Positions 47,373 through 55,927 of a stretch of DNA of 64,000 nt are shown piece after piece. The number at the start of each line of letters is the position of its first letter. Positions within the stretch are counted from its first letter, which is position 1. This DNA is from G963677445 sp963677445 (GTDB lineage Bacteria > Bacteroidota > Ignavibacteria > Ignavibacteriales > Melioribacteraceae). Position numbers and translations under genes: made by a program. The notes beneath the pieces were generated by a model. It made no database searches and had not been told where the DNA came from. It worked only from the letters and a program-made list of their open reading frames with translations. The stretch is taken from positions 11,241 to 75,240 of the forward strand of contig CAXXGF010000027.1 of the NCBI GenBank assembly GCA_963677445.2. The letters run 5' to 3'.

Positions 47373-47549
47373 TTTATTCTCCTCGATTAATATTCAAAAT
47401 TTTATATGTTTTTATCCAATACTGTGCCATAATGTTCTGGTCCGAACAAAGCAAAATTTTTATAATTTTCCACAATCCCAAGTGATAATGTAGCAAAAAT
47501 TGTAAAAATATGTTCAAAATATTATACACTTTTTTTAACTGAATTGTAT

Positions 47550-47665
47550 GCCGCAGATTTCTCTGATTTCTCATATTCAGGTGAAAAAACGCTACTAAAT
47601 CACAAAAACACAAAATCCCGTAAAAAGCTCAAAAAAAACATTCTTGACTTTTTAGCCGTCCAGGC
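47550..47665 (+). repeat. Dispersed intergenic repeat R2, copy 4
   Basis: GCCGCAGATTTCTCTGATTTC opens it, followed by GAAAAAACGCTACTAAATCAC and TTGACTTTTTAGCCGTCCAGG (each a separate block). Order matches the other three copies. Confidence 0.6.
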
Positions 47666-47842
47666 AACAAGATTCAGAACTCCTGATCCCGGGAATAAAA
47701 ACAATAACTTACATGGATTCATTCGCAAAATAAAATCGCGGGATACAAGTCCGGAAAAAAGTCCCGCCAGGGATTCTCCGCGGCGAACAGGCGGACAGAA
47801 TTATTTTTGCTTCCGGCTCCGCCAGTTTATGATTATGAAAAA

Positions 47843-48000
47843 AAACCCCCTCTGTTGGCCGACAGAGGGGGCAAATTTGAGGTGACTGATGCTGCTGTGG
47901 GGGGGGCAAAACAAGTGCTCTCTTTATGCTGCCAAAAAACACATAAGTAATATAATTGAAACAGCAGGGGCAAACATCAGTATATGTACCATAAAATGAA
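47843..48000 (-). ncRNA. Candidate small transcript with its own terminator
   Basis: A very strong minus-strand terminator (CCCCCTCTGT / ACAGAGGGGG, six-base loop, eight T residues) stands at about 47837-47876, far from any annotated minus-strand stop. The next minus-strand gene already has its own terminator at 48034-48060. The 150 bp between the two terminators contain a tiny frame, MFAPAVSIILLMCFLAA, starting near 47981, and a C8 run. This could be a small RNA or a hydrophobic micropeptide transcript. No promoter could be assigned and no known RNA family was recognised. Confidence 0.35.
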
Positions 48001-48031
48001 CACTAATTTTACGTACCTTTACCAAAAATGA

Positions 48032-48062
48032 AGAAACCCCTTCAAAAAAAGGGGTTTAAAAA
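48032..48062 (-). terminator. Terminator of the internally duplicated protein gene
   Basis: A stem AAACCCCTT / AAGGGGTTT lies immediately after the stop of the minus-strand gene and is followed on that strand by CTTCATTTTT. Confidence 0.7.
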
Positions 48063-48063
48063 T

Positions 48064-48855
48064 TTATCTTACAAATTTCCACCAGTAAAAATGATCATTC
48101 TCGAGCTCTTCCATAGAGGGCATGGGGAAAAATTTCAGTTCTTCATCATGAACAAACCAAAATCCGTGACGAAGGAATTTATAGGAAATTGATCGCAGCA
48201 GAGAACCCAGGCTGATGGTTTTTGTGAATTTGTCAGGCTTGTTTTTAAGTTCCATAATACAATCATGGAATCTGTAGGGATTAATTCCCGGCAGATCAAT
48301 CTGGAAAATTTCTTTATTATAATTTGTATCGAGAAAATGCTGAATATCAAAATCGATCTGGGTAAAAAGCATTTTGGGGGCGCCTTTTGATTTTGCCTTG
48401 ACGGTAATAAATTTTCCGAAATCTCTCTGGTCGAGCGTTGAGGCGACAAGTGTTTCGAGCGGGGCGATCTCCTGGTAAATCCTTATTAGTCCCGGCGCGT
48501 TGTACGCTGTATAATCTGCCGGTTCCAACGGAAGCACTTTACCATTTGTCGTAACCAAAAATAATTTTTTAATCGCTGCAAGATCAATATGCTCAAGAAC
48601 ATTATAAGAGGAGATAAATTTGGTCTTTTTGGGCGAGCCGTCATCATGAGGGACAGTTTTATCAAGATAACTGTCAATATCAAAATAATCGTTGCGGTAA
48701 TTTATGTCCAACTCGGCAAAAATGACTTTACCACTGGTATGTTTGGCGCTTCCCATAGTATAATGCTCCCCGAATCTTTTAGGCTCAAGCTGAGACGCGA
48801 CCAGAGCATTGATCGGGAAAACAATCATATAGAGGTGTTTTTTATATTCTGCCAT
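48064..48855 (-). CDS. Unrecognised protein with internal duplication
   Basis: I do not recognise the family. ATG 48855 is chosen because GGAG lies seven bases upstream; a longer frame to 48921 adds 22 unlikely residues. The 263-residue product has two similar halves. Residues about 14-50 read NALVASQLEPKRFGEHYTM and KVIFAELDINY; residues about 135-170 read ETLVASTLDQRDFGKFITV and KMLFTQIDFDI. There is no signal peptide or membrane helix, so it is probably cytoplasmic. The C-terminus is aromatic-rich (HDEELKFFPMPSMEELENDH). It is transcribed alone, divergent from the DUF6132 gene. Confidence 0.75.
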   Translation of the reverse strand: MAEYKKHLYMIVFPINALVASQLEPKRFGEHYTMGSAKHTSGKVIFAELDINYRNDYFDIDSYLDKTVPHDDGSPKKTKFISSYNVLEHIDLAAIKKLFLVTTNGKVLPLEPADYTAYNAPGLIRIYQEIAPLETLVASTLDQRDFGKFITVKAKSKGAPKMLFTQIDFDIQHFLDTNYNKEIFQIDLPGINPYRFHDCIMELKNKPDKFTKTISLGSLLRSISYKFLRHGFWFVHDEELKFFPMPSMEELENDHFYWWKFVR

Positions 48856-48980
48856 AAAATCTCCTGTTATAAGATAATAAACCAAAAAATAAAAGTTATT
48901 AAAATGAATATTCAAGAGCAAGAATACATTTGAAACTTTTTCTGATATTATTCATCTTACAGGTAAAAAACGGAAACTTT

Positions 48981-49175
48981 ATGAACAAAAAATATATCAG
49001 ACTTGCTCTGTTCATTCTGCTGGGCGCGGCAGGCGGATACGCATATTATTATTTTATCGGCTGCCAGGGAGGAACCTGCCCGATTACAAGTAATCCCTGG
49101 ATATCCACCATTTATGGCGGCGTGGCCGGTTTATTATTGGGAATACCATCAAAAAAGGAGCAGAAAGATGGATGA
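48981..49175 (+). CDS. DUF6132 family small membrane protein
   Basis: From ATG 48981 the 64-residue protein has two hydrophobic stretches and the family motif AYYYFIGCQGGTCPITSNPW, with two cysteines. Similar small proteins accompany thioredoxin-like and DUF1858 genes in this group. The role is unknown; redox function is suggested only by the cysteines and neighbours. It overlaps the next gene by 8 bp. An upstream in-frame ATG at 48930 would add a second hydrophobic segment. Confidence 0.8.
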   Translation: MNKKYIRLALFILLGAAGGYAYYYFIGCQGGTCPITSNPWISTIYGGVAGLLLGIPSKKEQKDG

Positions 49176-49392
49176 CAGTATAAAAATTACCGCGGAAATT
49201 GAAATTGAAGACTTGGTTTCAATTTTACCTGAAGCGGTCTCCTATTTATCAGACAAAGGTATAAGATGTTTAAGATGCGGCGAACCGATATGGGGTAGCC
49301 TGAGATCGGCCGCGCAGGAAAAAGGATTTACAAACGAGGATATCGATAATTTTGTAATGGAACTAACTTCAATTGCCAGTAGTAAAAAATAA
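49168..49392 (+). CDS. DUF1858 domain protein
   Basis: A 74-residue protein beginning at ATG 49168, ten bases after AGGAG. It matches the DUF1858 pattern: EIEIEDLVSILPEAVSYLSDKGIRCLRCG followed by LRSAAQEKGFTNEDIDNFV (two blocks). The CLRC pair occupies the usual CxxC position. The domain is found alone or fused to DUF438/redox proteins, and its ligand is not known. The start lies within the end of the DUF6132 gene, which indicates translational coupling. Confidence 0.85.
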   Translation: MDDSIKITAEIEIEDLVSILPEAVSYLSDKGIRCLRCGEPIWGSLRSAAQEKGFTNEDIDNFVMELTSIASSKK

Positions 49393-49427
49393 AGTTATAT
49401 TTCGGTATTGATTATTATGGAGTATGA

Positions 49428-50048
49428 ATGGCAACTGAAGAGAAAGAAAAAAAACTGTTCCTTGGAAAATTTGAGCTGACACAAAAACAACGCAGCTGGA
49501 TATATACAGGTATGTTTATTACCGCGGCGCTTATTTTTTTTATTGTAAATAATACGAATGGTGAAGAAGGGGAAGGTCCTTATCCTCCCGATTATAATCC
49601 TTCATACGCGAAAGGGAACTTCAGCGCTCCCGATTTTACTCTTTCAACTGTTGACGGAAATGAAATTTCTCTTTCTGATTTCAGGGGAAAAGTTGTTATT
49701 CTGAATTTTTTTGCCACATGGTCGAAAGAAAGTCAGCGCGGTATTCCGGAGTTGATCAGTATGCAATATGATTATTCTGATAAAGATATTGCCGTGATCG
49801 GAATGTCTCTCGACGCTCTGAATGATCAGGAAGGGGCTGAAGAAAAGCTTAAGAATTACAAGGTTCAGATGGGAATAAATTATCCTCTTGTTCTGGCCAA
49901 TAGCGAGATGATCCATAAATATGGCGACCTTAAACAGCTCCCTGTTTATTTTATCATTGATACACAAGGTCACATCAGGAAAAAATATACTATGCCGGTT
50001 CCCCGGAGTTATTACAAGGCTCACATAGAAAATTTACTGAATGAGTAA
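49428..50048 (+). CDS. Membrane-anchored thioredoxin-like (TlpA/peroxiredoxin-fold) protein lacking the catalytic CxxC
   Basis: One N-terminal membrane helix (about 24-41) anchors a periplasmic thioredoxin-fold domain (about 60-200): SAPDFTLSTVDGNEISLSDF, GKVVILNFFATWSKESQ, QLPVYFIIDTQGHIRKKY. In TlpA the segment after ATW is CxxC; here it is Ser99-Lys-Glu-Ser102, and the domain has no cysteine. It cannot act as a thiol oxidoreductase by the usual chemistry, so a chaperone or binding role is possible. It follows DUF6132 and DUF1858 in the same direction. Confidence 0.85.
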   Translation: MATEEKEKKLFLGKFELTQKQRSWIYTGMFITAALIFFIVNNTNGEEGEGPYPPDYNPSYAKGNFSAPDFTLSTVDGNEISLSDFRGKVVILNFFATWSKESQRGIPELISMQYDYSDKDIAVIGMSLDALNDQEGAEEKLKNYKVQMGINYPLVLANSEMIHKYGDLKQLPVYFIIDTQGHIRKKYTMPVPRSYYKAHIENLLNE

Positions 50049-50080
50049 AAAAAAAGCGGCTTAATCGCCGCTTTTTTTAT
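50044..50080. terminator. Bidirectional terminator between convergent genes
   Basis: AAAAAAAAGCGGC and GCCGCTTTTTTT flank the six-base loop TTAATC, so the hairpin has T-runs on both strands. It starts at the stop of the thioredoxin-like gene, and its loop contains the stop codon of the opposing DUF971 gene. Confidence 0.9.
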
Positions 50081-50441
50081 GATCATGGTGATCGTGATCG
50101 TGTCCGAAATTTTCGGGTAATATCTTCTCAACCTCAATCTGTTCACCCATTTTCCTTAATAGATCCCAGGAATATATACCATAATCGAACCCATCTTTCC
50201 AGGTGATAGTAATAGCGTAACTGCCAACCTTTTCGATTTTTTCCACCTCATATTTGCCCGGTTTAGCCGGTCCCTGTGGATCAGGGGGATAATGTTTCCA
50301 TAAAATTGTTTCCCCTTTATTTGTGGCGTCAGGGGATTCATCTCTGAGGTATTTAAGGGGATAGGTATGCTCTGTCCCGTCATCCCATAAGATATAAATT
50401 GATTCCTGTTTGTTCAGTTTGATTTTTTTCGGTATTGCCAT
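50061..50441 (-). CDS. DUF971 domain protein with His-rich tail
   Basis: A 126-residue protein with the DUF971 fold (gamma-butyrobetaine hydroxylase N-terminal-like): SIYILWDDGTEHTYPLKYLRDE and YAITITWKDGFDYGIYSWDLLRKMG. The domain is often fused to or next to Mrp/ApbC iron-sulfur carriers and is linked to Fe-S assembly. The tail NFGHDHDHHDHKKSGD is histidine-rich and could bind Ni, Zn or Fe. It sits 16 bp after the prohibitin gene on the same strand. Confidence 0.87.
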   Translation of the reverse strand: MAIPKKIKLNKQESIYILWDDGTEHTYPLKYLRDESPDATNKGETILWKHYPPDPQGPAKPGKYEVEKIEKVGSYAITITWKDGFDYGIYSWDLLRKMGEQIEVEKILPENFGHDHDHHDHKKSGD

Positions 50442-50457
50442 ATTGTTTCTCTTTGAA

Positions 50458-51327
50458 TTAGTTGCCGCCTAATATTATCGGAAGACCTTCTTTGCCCGAA
50501 CCGATTACAATAACTTTTGTATTTTGTGATTTCGCGAGGTTTTCAGTCGCCTCAATTCCTTTCCATTGCAGCAGCTCTTTGCTGATACCCTGTGAAACGA
50601 TTCTCTGGAAATCCTGGATACCCTGGGCCTCAATCTTTTTCCTTTCCGCTTCTTTTCTTTCTTTGTCGAGGATAAAGGCCATTCGCTGACTTTCCTGCTC
50701 AGCCTGAAGTTTTTCTTCAATTGACTGAGTCAACCTGGGAGGAAGAATAATCTGCCTTAACGCGGCAGTTTCAATCAGAATGCCTTTGTCTTCAACCTCT
50801 GAGTCTAATCCGGCTTTAATCTCTTTGGATAGTTCTTCTCTTGAGGCTGTGTATAATGCTTTGGCTTCATATTTTGCCGTAACTCCCCGCACAACAGATC
50901 TAAATTGAGGCACAAGTACTATCCGAACAAATTCGGGTCCGATAGTTTTGTAAATTTTTGAAGCGTTTTCAGGGTCAATGCTGTATAAAAGACTAATTTC
51001 CAGTTGAACCGAAAGTCCTTCTTTTGAAGGCACATTCATCTGTTCTTTTATTTCCTGAGTCTTAATACTGAATTTCACCACATTCGCGGCAGGGTTAACG
51101 AAGTTAACACCCGGTTTGAGAGTGTTGTCGCTTACCATTCCAAGAAAATCAACAACACCGACTGTGCCTGCCGGAACAACAGTAAACAACTGAAAAACAG
51201 CAACTGCAATCGCGACAATCGCCGCAAGCATTGCTATCATTGATTCTTGTTTGCGAAACCTTTTTTTCGCGAAAAAATATGTTATTATTGCCAAAACGGC
51301 GAATAACAATGCAACCAGAAATAACAT
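50458..51327 (-). CDS. Prohibitin family SPFH/Band 7 membrane protein
   Basis: Two N-terminal hydrophobic helices (about 1-20 and 30-50) precede an SPFH domain (about 50-215: VVPAGTVGVVDFLGMV, LKPGVNFVNPAANVVKF, FRSVVRGVTAKYEAKALYT) and a charged coiled coil (about 215-250: EEKLQAEQESQRMAFILDKERKEAERKK). Prohibitin-like proteins form large ring scaffolds in the membrane and control FtsH-type proteases. It leads the DUF971 gene. Confidence 0.92.
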   Translation of the reverse strand: MLFLVALLFAVLAIITYFFAKKRFRKQESMIAMLAAIVAIAVAVFQLFTVVPAGTVGVVDFLGMVSDNTLKPGVNFVNPAANVVKFSIKTQEIKEQMNVPSKEGLSVQLEISLLYSIDPENASKIYKTIGPEFVRIVLVPQFRSVVRGVTAKYEAKALYTASREELSKEIKAGLDSEVEDKGILIETAALRQIILPPRLTQSIEEKLQAEQESQRMAFILDKERKEAERKKIEAQGIQDFQRIVSQGISKELLQWKGIEATENLAKSQNTKVIVIGSGKEGLPIILGGN

Positions 51328-51660
51328 AAAATAACTCCTGTGTTTTTATTGATAAAATATAAAATTCAAATCTTTACAGAATGGTTCCTCTGAATAGTTT
51401 CTGATAATTATAATAAACAAACTTATCATATTTATTCATTAAACATAAATTTTCACCGAAAAATTACTCTATTATAATCAATTTGTATTCGAGAGTAGAT
51501 TTTTAAAGATAATCGAAACAGCTTGAGCATAGTCTACAGGTGAAACTGAAGAGTTTTTCTGATGGAAAAAAGGAAGCAAGACCGGAATTGAGTTGAGGCC
51601 GCGTATAAAAAAAGCCGCTCCGGAATAAACCGGGCGGCTTTTATCAAACGCGAGATTAAA
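51328..51660. other. Intergenic region with a terminator only
   Basis: About 330 bp that are AT-rich upstream of the prohibitin gene. Apart from the terminator of the DUF4249 gene at its distal end, nothing is recognised. Confidence 0.5.
51603..51645 (-). terminator. Rho-independent terminator of the receptor/DUF4249 operon
   Basis: On the minus strand, AAAAGCCGCCCGG pairs with CCGGAGCGGCTTTTTTT around a loop TTTATT, just after the DUF4249 stop. Confidence 0.87.
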
Positions 51661-52533
51661 TTATTTTACTAAGATAAAAGTTAGTGTATCGCGAATTGCT
51701 CCGCCGAAAATACCAATTCCGTCACCTTCAAAATGCATTTCAGGTTCAACAAAGTTGCCGTCAAATTCCTGAACATTACCTGCTGTTATAATATAATCTT
51801 TATAATTTTTATCACCGGCATAGGCGATAACAGTATATGAACTATAGAACCAGGTGTCCAGAAGTTTTATTTCATTTTTTATTTGATCAACATTATAAGA
51901 ATCGATATTTATCATTCCCCTCATTTGAAACCTGAAGTTATTGAAATTGTCTTCAAGATCTTTTTTATCATAATCGGGGAAATAGGGATTCTCGTAAATA
52001 AAATTATCAATGCGGGCTGTGTCTGCCATAATAGAAAATACATAAGCATCTGTGCCGGGTGAGGGGTGAAAATTAAATTCAATCGGTTTCGATCTGTATT
52101 TAATTGTTCCAAGTGTTTCTTCGATTACCTCAAATCCGTTTGCCGGGGTAATAGTAGTGGACTTAGCGTGGAGCGCGTTGCCGTCAATAACCGCGTTAAC
52201 CTCGAGGGTATAAGCAGTGTTGTAGTCTATAGTCAGATCATTTGTATAATAGCTGCCTGTCGCCGGATCGTAACTTAACGCTATTCCATTTATATATGCC
52301 GAAACACTATTCCCTGAGGGAGTGAGTATAAGTGATAATTCCGATATATTTTCTTCCAGGGGGAAATTTCTCATAATCAGAATATCGCTGACCGGCTCTC
52401 CGGGATAAACAAATCCCTGGACCGCGATTTTAGGTTCATACTTCACTTCGGAGATGTCGATTTCGGGATCGCCGCACGAAGTAAAGATCAAAAGTGTCGC
52501 AAAAAATACCAGGGCTGATTTTATATTTTTCAT
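51661..52533 (-). CDS. DUF4249 family lipoprotein
   Basis: A 290-residue protein with a lipoprotein leader (FFATLLIFTSCGDPEID). The mature part is beta-rich and fits DUF4249: KIAVQGFVYPGEPVSDILIMRN, GSYYTNDLTIDYNTAYTLEVNA. It ends with TLTFILVK. DUF4249 proteins are typically encoded beside TonB-dependent receptors and are thought to be surface-exposed partners of the receptor. Here it follows the receptor gene by 21 bp on the same strand. Confidence 0.87.
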   Translation of the reverse strand: MKNIKSALVFFATLLIFTSCGDPEIDISEVKYEPKIAVQGFVYPGEPVSDILIMRNFPLEENISELSLILTPSGNSVSAYINGIALSYDPATGSYYTNDLTIDYNTAYTLEVNAVIDGNALHAKSTTITPANGFEVIEETLGTIKYRSKPIEFNFHPSPGTDAYVFSIMADTARIDNFIYENPYFPDYDKKDLEDNFNNFRFQMRGMINIDSYNVDQIKNEIKLLDTWFYSSYTVIAYAGDKNYKDYIITAGNVQEFDGNFVEPEMHFEGDGIGIFGGAIRDTLTFILVK

Positions 52534-52554
52534 ATTTTTTTCTCCATCTCCATA

Positions 52555-54921
52555 TTAAAAATTAATTTTAACGCCAAGACTAGGAAGAATCGGCAACATC
52601 GTTACTTTATCAACTTTCTGGATTATTGAGCCATCTTCAAGTTCCTGGTCATACTGAATAAACCAGACATTCTTCCTGTAGCCGACATTAAATATCTGCA
52701 GGTATGGAGACATTTTCCAGCCGTCATATTCAAGTTCCCATGTAAGGCTGACATCCATCCGGATATAATCAGGTATTCTGAATGTGTTTATTTCAGCCGG
52801 ATAGAGATTATAAGCCGGGTTAAGTTCTCCTGAACGCTGATAGTTATTCCAGTCAGGCATCGGATTCATATAATAACCTGAAGCCGGAACAGTAATGGGC
52901 TGTCCCGAGGCATAAACGAAAGTCATGCCAAGAAGCCAGCGGGAATCATCATGCTCAATTGGTTTATTGGTGAAATCATTCCACAGATTATCAAGATCGG
53001 CATTCAGCACAAAATTGACAACCGAGGTTCTGTCATGACGCGGGGTGAATTTTTCTCCCTGGTTGATAGCGTCAAATGTATATTTTGTTCTTGACAGGGT
53101 GTAAGATACCCATCCTGTCAGGGCGCCGACATCTTTTTTGAAAAGAATTTCCATTCCGTAAGATTCACCATCACCCTGGTTGAAAACCGATTCCAGAGTG
53201 GTGTAAACAGGACGGTCGTTTTCATCATGATAACCAGGTTTGATACTCGCTCCTACATGAGGATTAAACTGGTAAAGATTTTTATAGGTTTTATAATAAC
53301 CCTCTATCTCAAATTCATATATATCAGCCACCTCTTTTTGGAAACCGAGGATGTAATGCATTGAGCTTGATTCATTGTTATATTTATTGGCGGTTGCCCA
53401 GATGCTGGAGAAAAACAGCCTTGGAATTCTGTTTATGTACTGGTGATAACGACCTGTCGCGAACTTAATATTCATTGTTTCCGAGAGCCTGTATTTGGCT
53501 GTAAAACGGGGTTCAATATTGAAGAATGAAGTATCGGTGTTAAAGTAGTTTGCTCTTACTCCAATATCGAATGACCAGTCGTCGTTTGGTTTCCAGTTTC
53601 CGGTCACATAACCGGAGGAATATTGCCTGTTACTGTTTATATATATGCGCTGGTCATCTGTTTCCTGATCATAAGTTTCATGAAGCAGCTTCTGTTCGGC
53701 GCCGAACTTCATATTAAACTCTTTCGAATGATAATATTCCAGCGCTCCTTTGAGGGCGTAGTCTGAAAGATAATTATATTCTGTCAGGTTGACCGCGTTA
53801 AAGTTGAAGTTCGATTCAAAACGGCTTCCGGTAAGCCAGAAGCTGGCAAAGAGTTTCTGACTGAAAATATGTTTCCAGTTTACGCTTCCGGTCATATTAC
53901 CCCAGTCATAAATAAAACGGAATGACTCCTGTGCTTCTTTATCCCATTTGTAATCGAGATCATCATAACTTCTGAAAAAACTGACCGAGAGTTTATTCTT
54001 TTGATCAAACTCATAAAAGCCTTTGATATTGGCGTCATAAAAATAGTAGTCAGGTATACCATCGATTGCTTTTGAGAGGGTCTGATCGATGTATGTTCTT
54101 CTGTATGAGGCTGAAACAGAACCTTTGGATCCGACAGGCATTTGCAGAGTTGTAGACGCTGAAAGAAGACTAAGGTTAAATTCACCTTCAAAGTTTTTCC
54201 TGTTGCCATCCACATTATTTACATCCAGAACGGAGGACAATCTGCCGCCATATTCCGCGCCGAAACCACCTTTGGAAACTTCAGCTCTTTTAATTGCTGC
54301 GGTATTGAATGTTGAAAATATGCCGAAAGCGTGTTCAGGATTGTATACATCGGTGCCGTCGATAAGATACAGGTTCTGATCCGGTGTGCCTCCCCTGATA
54401 TAGAGCGCTGAGGAGAAATCGGATAATGCCGTGATTCCGGGGAGCGTCTGTAATGCTCTCAGGAGGTCGGCCTCAACAACACGGGGAATATTGTTGATCT
54501 GCGCCGGAGTCAGGTCGATTTTTGAGACTGGTTTGTAATAAAGTTTGTCAATTGTGCGGATTGAATCTGCCGAGACGACAATTTCTTCGGTTTCCAGAGA
54601 CTCAGGCGCCAGATTGAATGTTACACAATCATCGCAATTATTTGTTACGGTGATAATTTTAGTTTCCGTTTTGTAACCAATATAACTGCAGATAAGTGTG
54701 TATTCTCCGGCCGGAATATTGGCTATAACAAAATATCCGCTGATATTTGTACTGGCGCCGTAATTTTTTTCTTTTAAGAATACATTCGCCCCTATGAGTC
54801 CTTCGCCATTCGACTTGTCATAGACGAATCCGCTGTAGGTATAGGTTTTGCCCGCCTGGGCATGGAGGAGTGTTGCCAAAAATAATGACAAAACAAGAAG
54901 TTTGAGAGTTACTTTTCTCAT
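52555..54921 (-). CDS. TonB-dependent receptor with N-terminal carboxypeptidase-like domain
   Basis: A 788-residue outer-membrane receptor. Signal peptide 1-22; carboxypeptidase-regulatory-like Ig domain at about 28-112 (YTYSGFVYDKSNGEGLIGANVFLKEKNYGAS, GEYTLICSYIGYKTE); plug domain at about 140-250 (LLRALQTLPGITALSDFSSALYIRGGTPDQNLYLIDG in two adjoining parts); and a 22-strand barrel. It ends in LPSLGVKINF, the usual C-terminal Phe. It imports an unknown ligand using TonB energy. SusD is absent; the partner is DUF4249. Confidence 0.92.
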   Translation of the reverse strand: MRKVTLKLLVLSLFLATLLHAQAGKTYTYSGFVYDKSNGEGLIGANVFLKEKNYGASTNISGYFVIANIPAGEYTLICSYIGYKTETKIITVTNNCDDCVTFNLAPESLETEEIVVSADSIRTIDKLYYKPVSKIDLTPAQINNIPRVVEADLLRALQTLPGITALSDFSSALYIRGGTPDQNLYLIDGTDVYNPEHAFGIFSTFNTAAIKRAEVSKGGFGAEYGGRLSSVLDVNNVDGNRKNFEGEFNLSLLSASTTLQMPVGSKGSVSASYRRTYIDQTLSKAIDGIPDYYFYDANIKGFYEFDQKNKLSVSFFRSYDDLDYKWDKEAQESFRFIYDWGNMTGSVNWKHIFSQKLFASFWLTGSRFESNFNFNAVNLTEYNYLSDYALKGALEYYHSKEFNMKFGAEQKLLHETYDQETDDQRIYINSNRQYSSGYVTGNWKPNDDWSFDIGVRANYFNTDTSFFNIEPRFTAKYRLSETMNIKFATGRYHQYINRIPRLFFSSIWATANKYNNESSSMHYILGFQKEVADIYEFEIEGYYKTYKNLYQFNPHVGASIKPGYHDENDRPVYTTLESVFNQGDGESYGMEILFKKDVGALTGWVSYTLSRTKYTFDAINQGEKFTPRHDRTSVVNFVLNADLDNLWNDFTNKPIEHDDSRWLLGMTFVYASGQPITVPASGYYMNPMPDWNNYQRSGELNPAYNLYPAEINTFRIPDYIRMDVSLTWELEYDGWKMSPYLQIFNVGYRKNVWFIQYDQELEDGSIIQKVDKVTMLPILPSLGVKINF

Positions 54922-55379
54922 TGGTTTTCCCTTACAATATAATTTGTTAATTATGTGAGTCGCCCAACATAAACAACTCTTGTGCCAGTCCTGATAATCC
55001 CAGTGTCAGGACCGGGATAAATAAAAATGACTAATAATTCAAAAAAATCATTTGTTTGGACGCCGATCTTAACGCCTGAGTTTCAAAATTCCCGATAGCG
55101 CTAAATATTTTTTTATAATTGGCAAAGAAATCAGGGCTGTAAACTTTATTTCAGATGAAAAGCCTCTGATTTTCTTCACTGCAAATCGTTTCCGGTTTTA
55201 TTATAATTAGGTGTGTTATCTATTATTTTTCTCTTTACAGATATTTTTTGACAAATGCACTGATAGAACTAACCGAACCTGTACTCGAAGGATGAAATAA
55301 TATTTTGATTATATTGATTTTTTCAATCTTATTTTGCTCTGCTTCGCAACTTAAGTCAAACAATTTGAAGGAATAAAAT
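54922..55379. other. Divergent intergenic region
   Basis: About 460 bp between the receptor and the ASCH-like gene should carry both promoters. A small inverted repeat, GTCCTGATAA and then GTGTCAGGAC at 54988-55013, is the only structure I noted; it could be an operator for the receptor operon. Confidence 0.4.
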
Positions 55380-55832
55380 ATGGTGCATCTCGTTTATTGC
55401 GATGATAAAGAAAAGGTTCTTGAAAAAATATTAAGCGGTGAAAAAACAATGATAATCAGGGGAGCCGCGGGCAGAAAAATTCCACACAGCAGGGTATTTG
55501 AAGGGGAGGAGCTTTACCTGATGAAAAAGGGGAGCGCAAAAATATCTGCTAAGGTCCGTGTTAAAGCAGTCGAAAATTTTGTGAAACTTTCGGATGAAGA
55601 AATTACCGCGACAATTGATAAGAACCAGGGGAAGCTGACCCTTTCAGAAAAACAGAAGAAAAGGTGGCATAAAAAATGTCTCTGCCTTGTTGAGTTTGAT
55701 AATGTTAAGGAAATAGCGCCTCTTGATTTTCAACACCAGGGTAACATGGATGACTGGCTGATCCTTGAAAAAATTGAGGATGTGGTTGTAGGAAGCAGCA
55801 AACCATATAATTATGACAAATCAAGATTTTAG
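55380..55832 (+). CDS. ASCH/PUA-like domain protein
   Basis: A 150-residue protein with features of the PUA-fold ASCH group: EKVLEKILSGEKTMIIRG, GEELYLMKKGSAKISAKVRV and CLCLVEFDNVKEIAPL. ASCH domains bind RNA or modified bases. The match is by pattern only, and a distinct family is possible. The gene lies 95 bp before the Fic gene and outside its operator, so separate transcription is likely. Confidence 0.6.
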   Translation: MVHLVYCDDKEKVLEKILSGEKTMIIRGAAGRKIPHSRVFEGEELYLMKKGSAKISAKVRVKAVENFVKLSDEEITATIDKNQGKLTLSEKQKKRWHKKCLCLVEFDNVKEIAPLDFQHQGNMDDWLILEKIEDVVVGSSKPYNYDKSRF

Positions 55833-55889
55833 TACATGAATTGGCCGGCAGTAATGATGCTTGTGTTTGTAAAATAATTTTGTATTTTT

Positions 55890-55924
55890 GATACTATCAT
55901 ATGATACTATCATATGATAGTATC
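55890..55924. promoter_or_regulatory. Tandem/palindromic operator at the Fic gene start
   Basis: A perfect 22-bp palindrome at 55903-55924 has half-site GATACTATCAT followed by its reverse complement. The 13-bp unit GATACTATCATAT is also tandemly repeated from 55890, so a second near-palindrome (one mismatch) overlaps the first. The site ends three bases before the chosen ATG, a position suited to autorepression by the winged-helix tail of the Fic protein (inference). Confidence 0.85.
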
Positions 55925-55927
55925 AGG

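Noticed and set aside
47880..47910. The G8/C8 run as a phase-variation tract
   Set aside because: It is not inside a recognisable coding region or a promoter I could define, so a switching role has no support.
55901..55927. Upstream ATG as the Fic start
   Set aside because: It lies within the tandem/palindromic operator, so the added residues simply translate the repeat; family N-termini fit ATG 55928.
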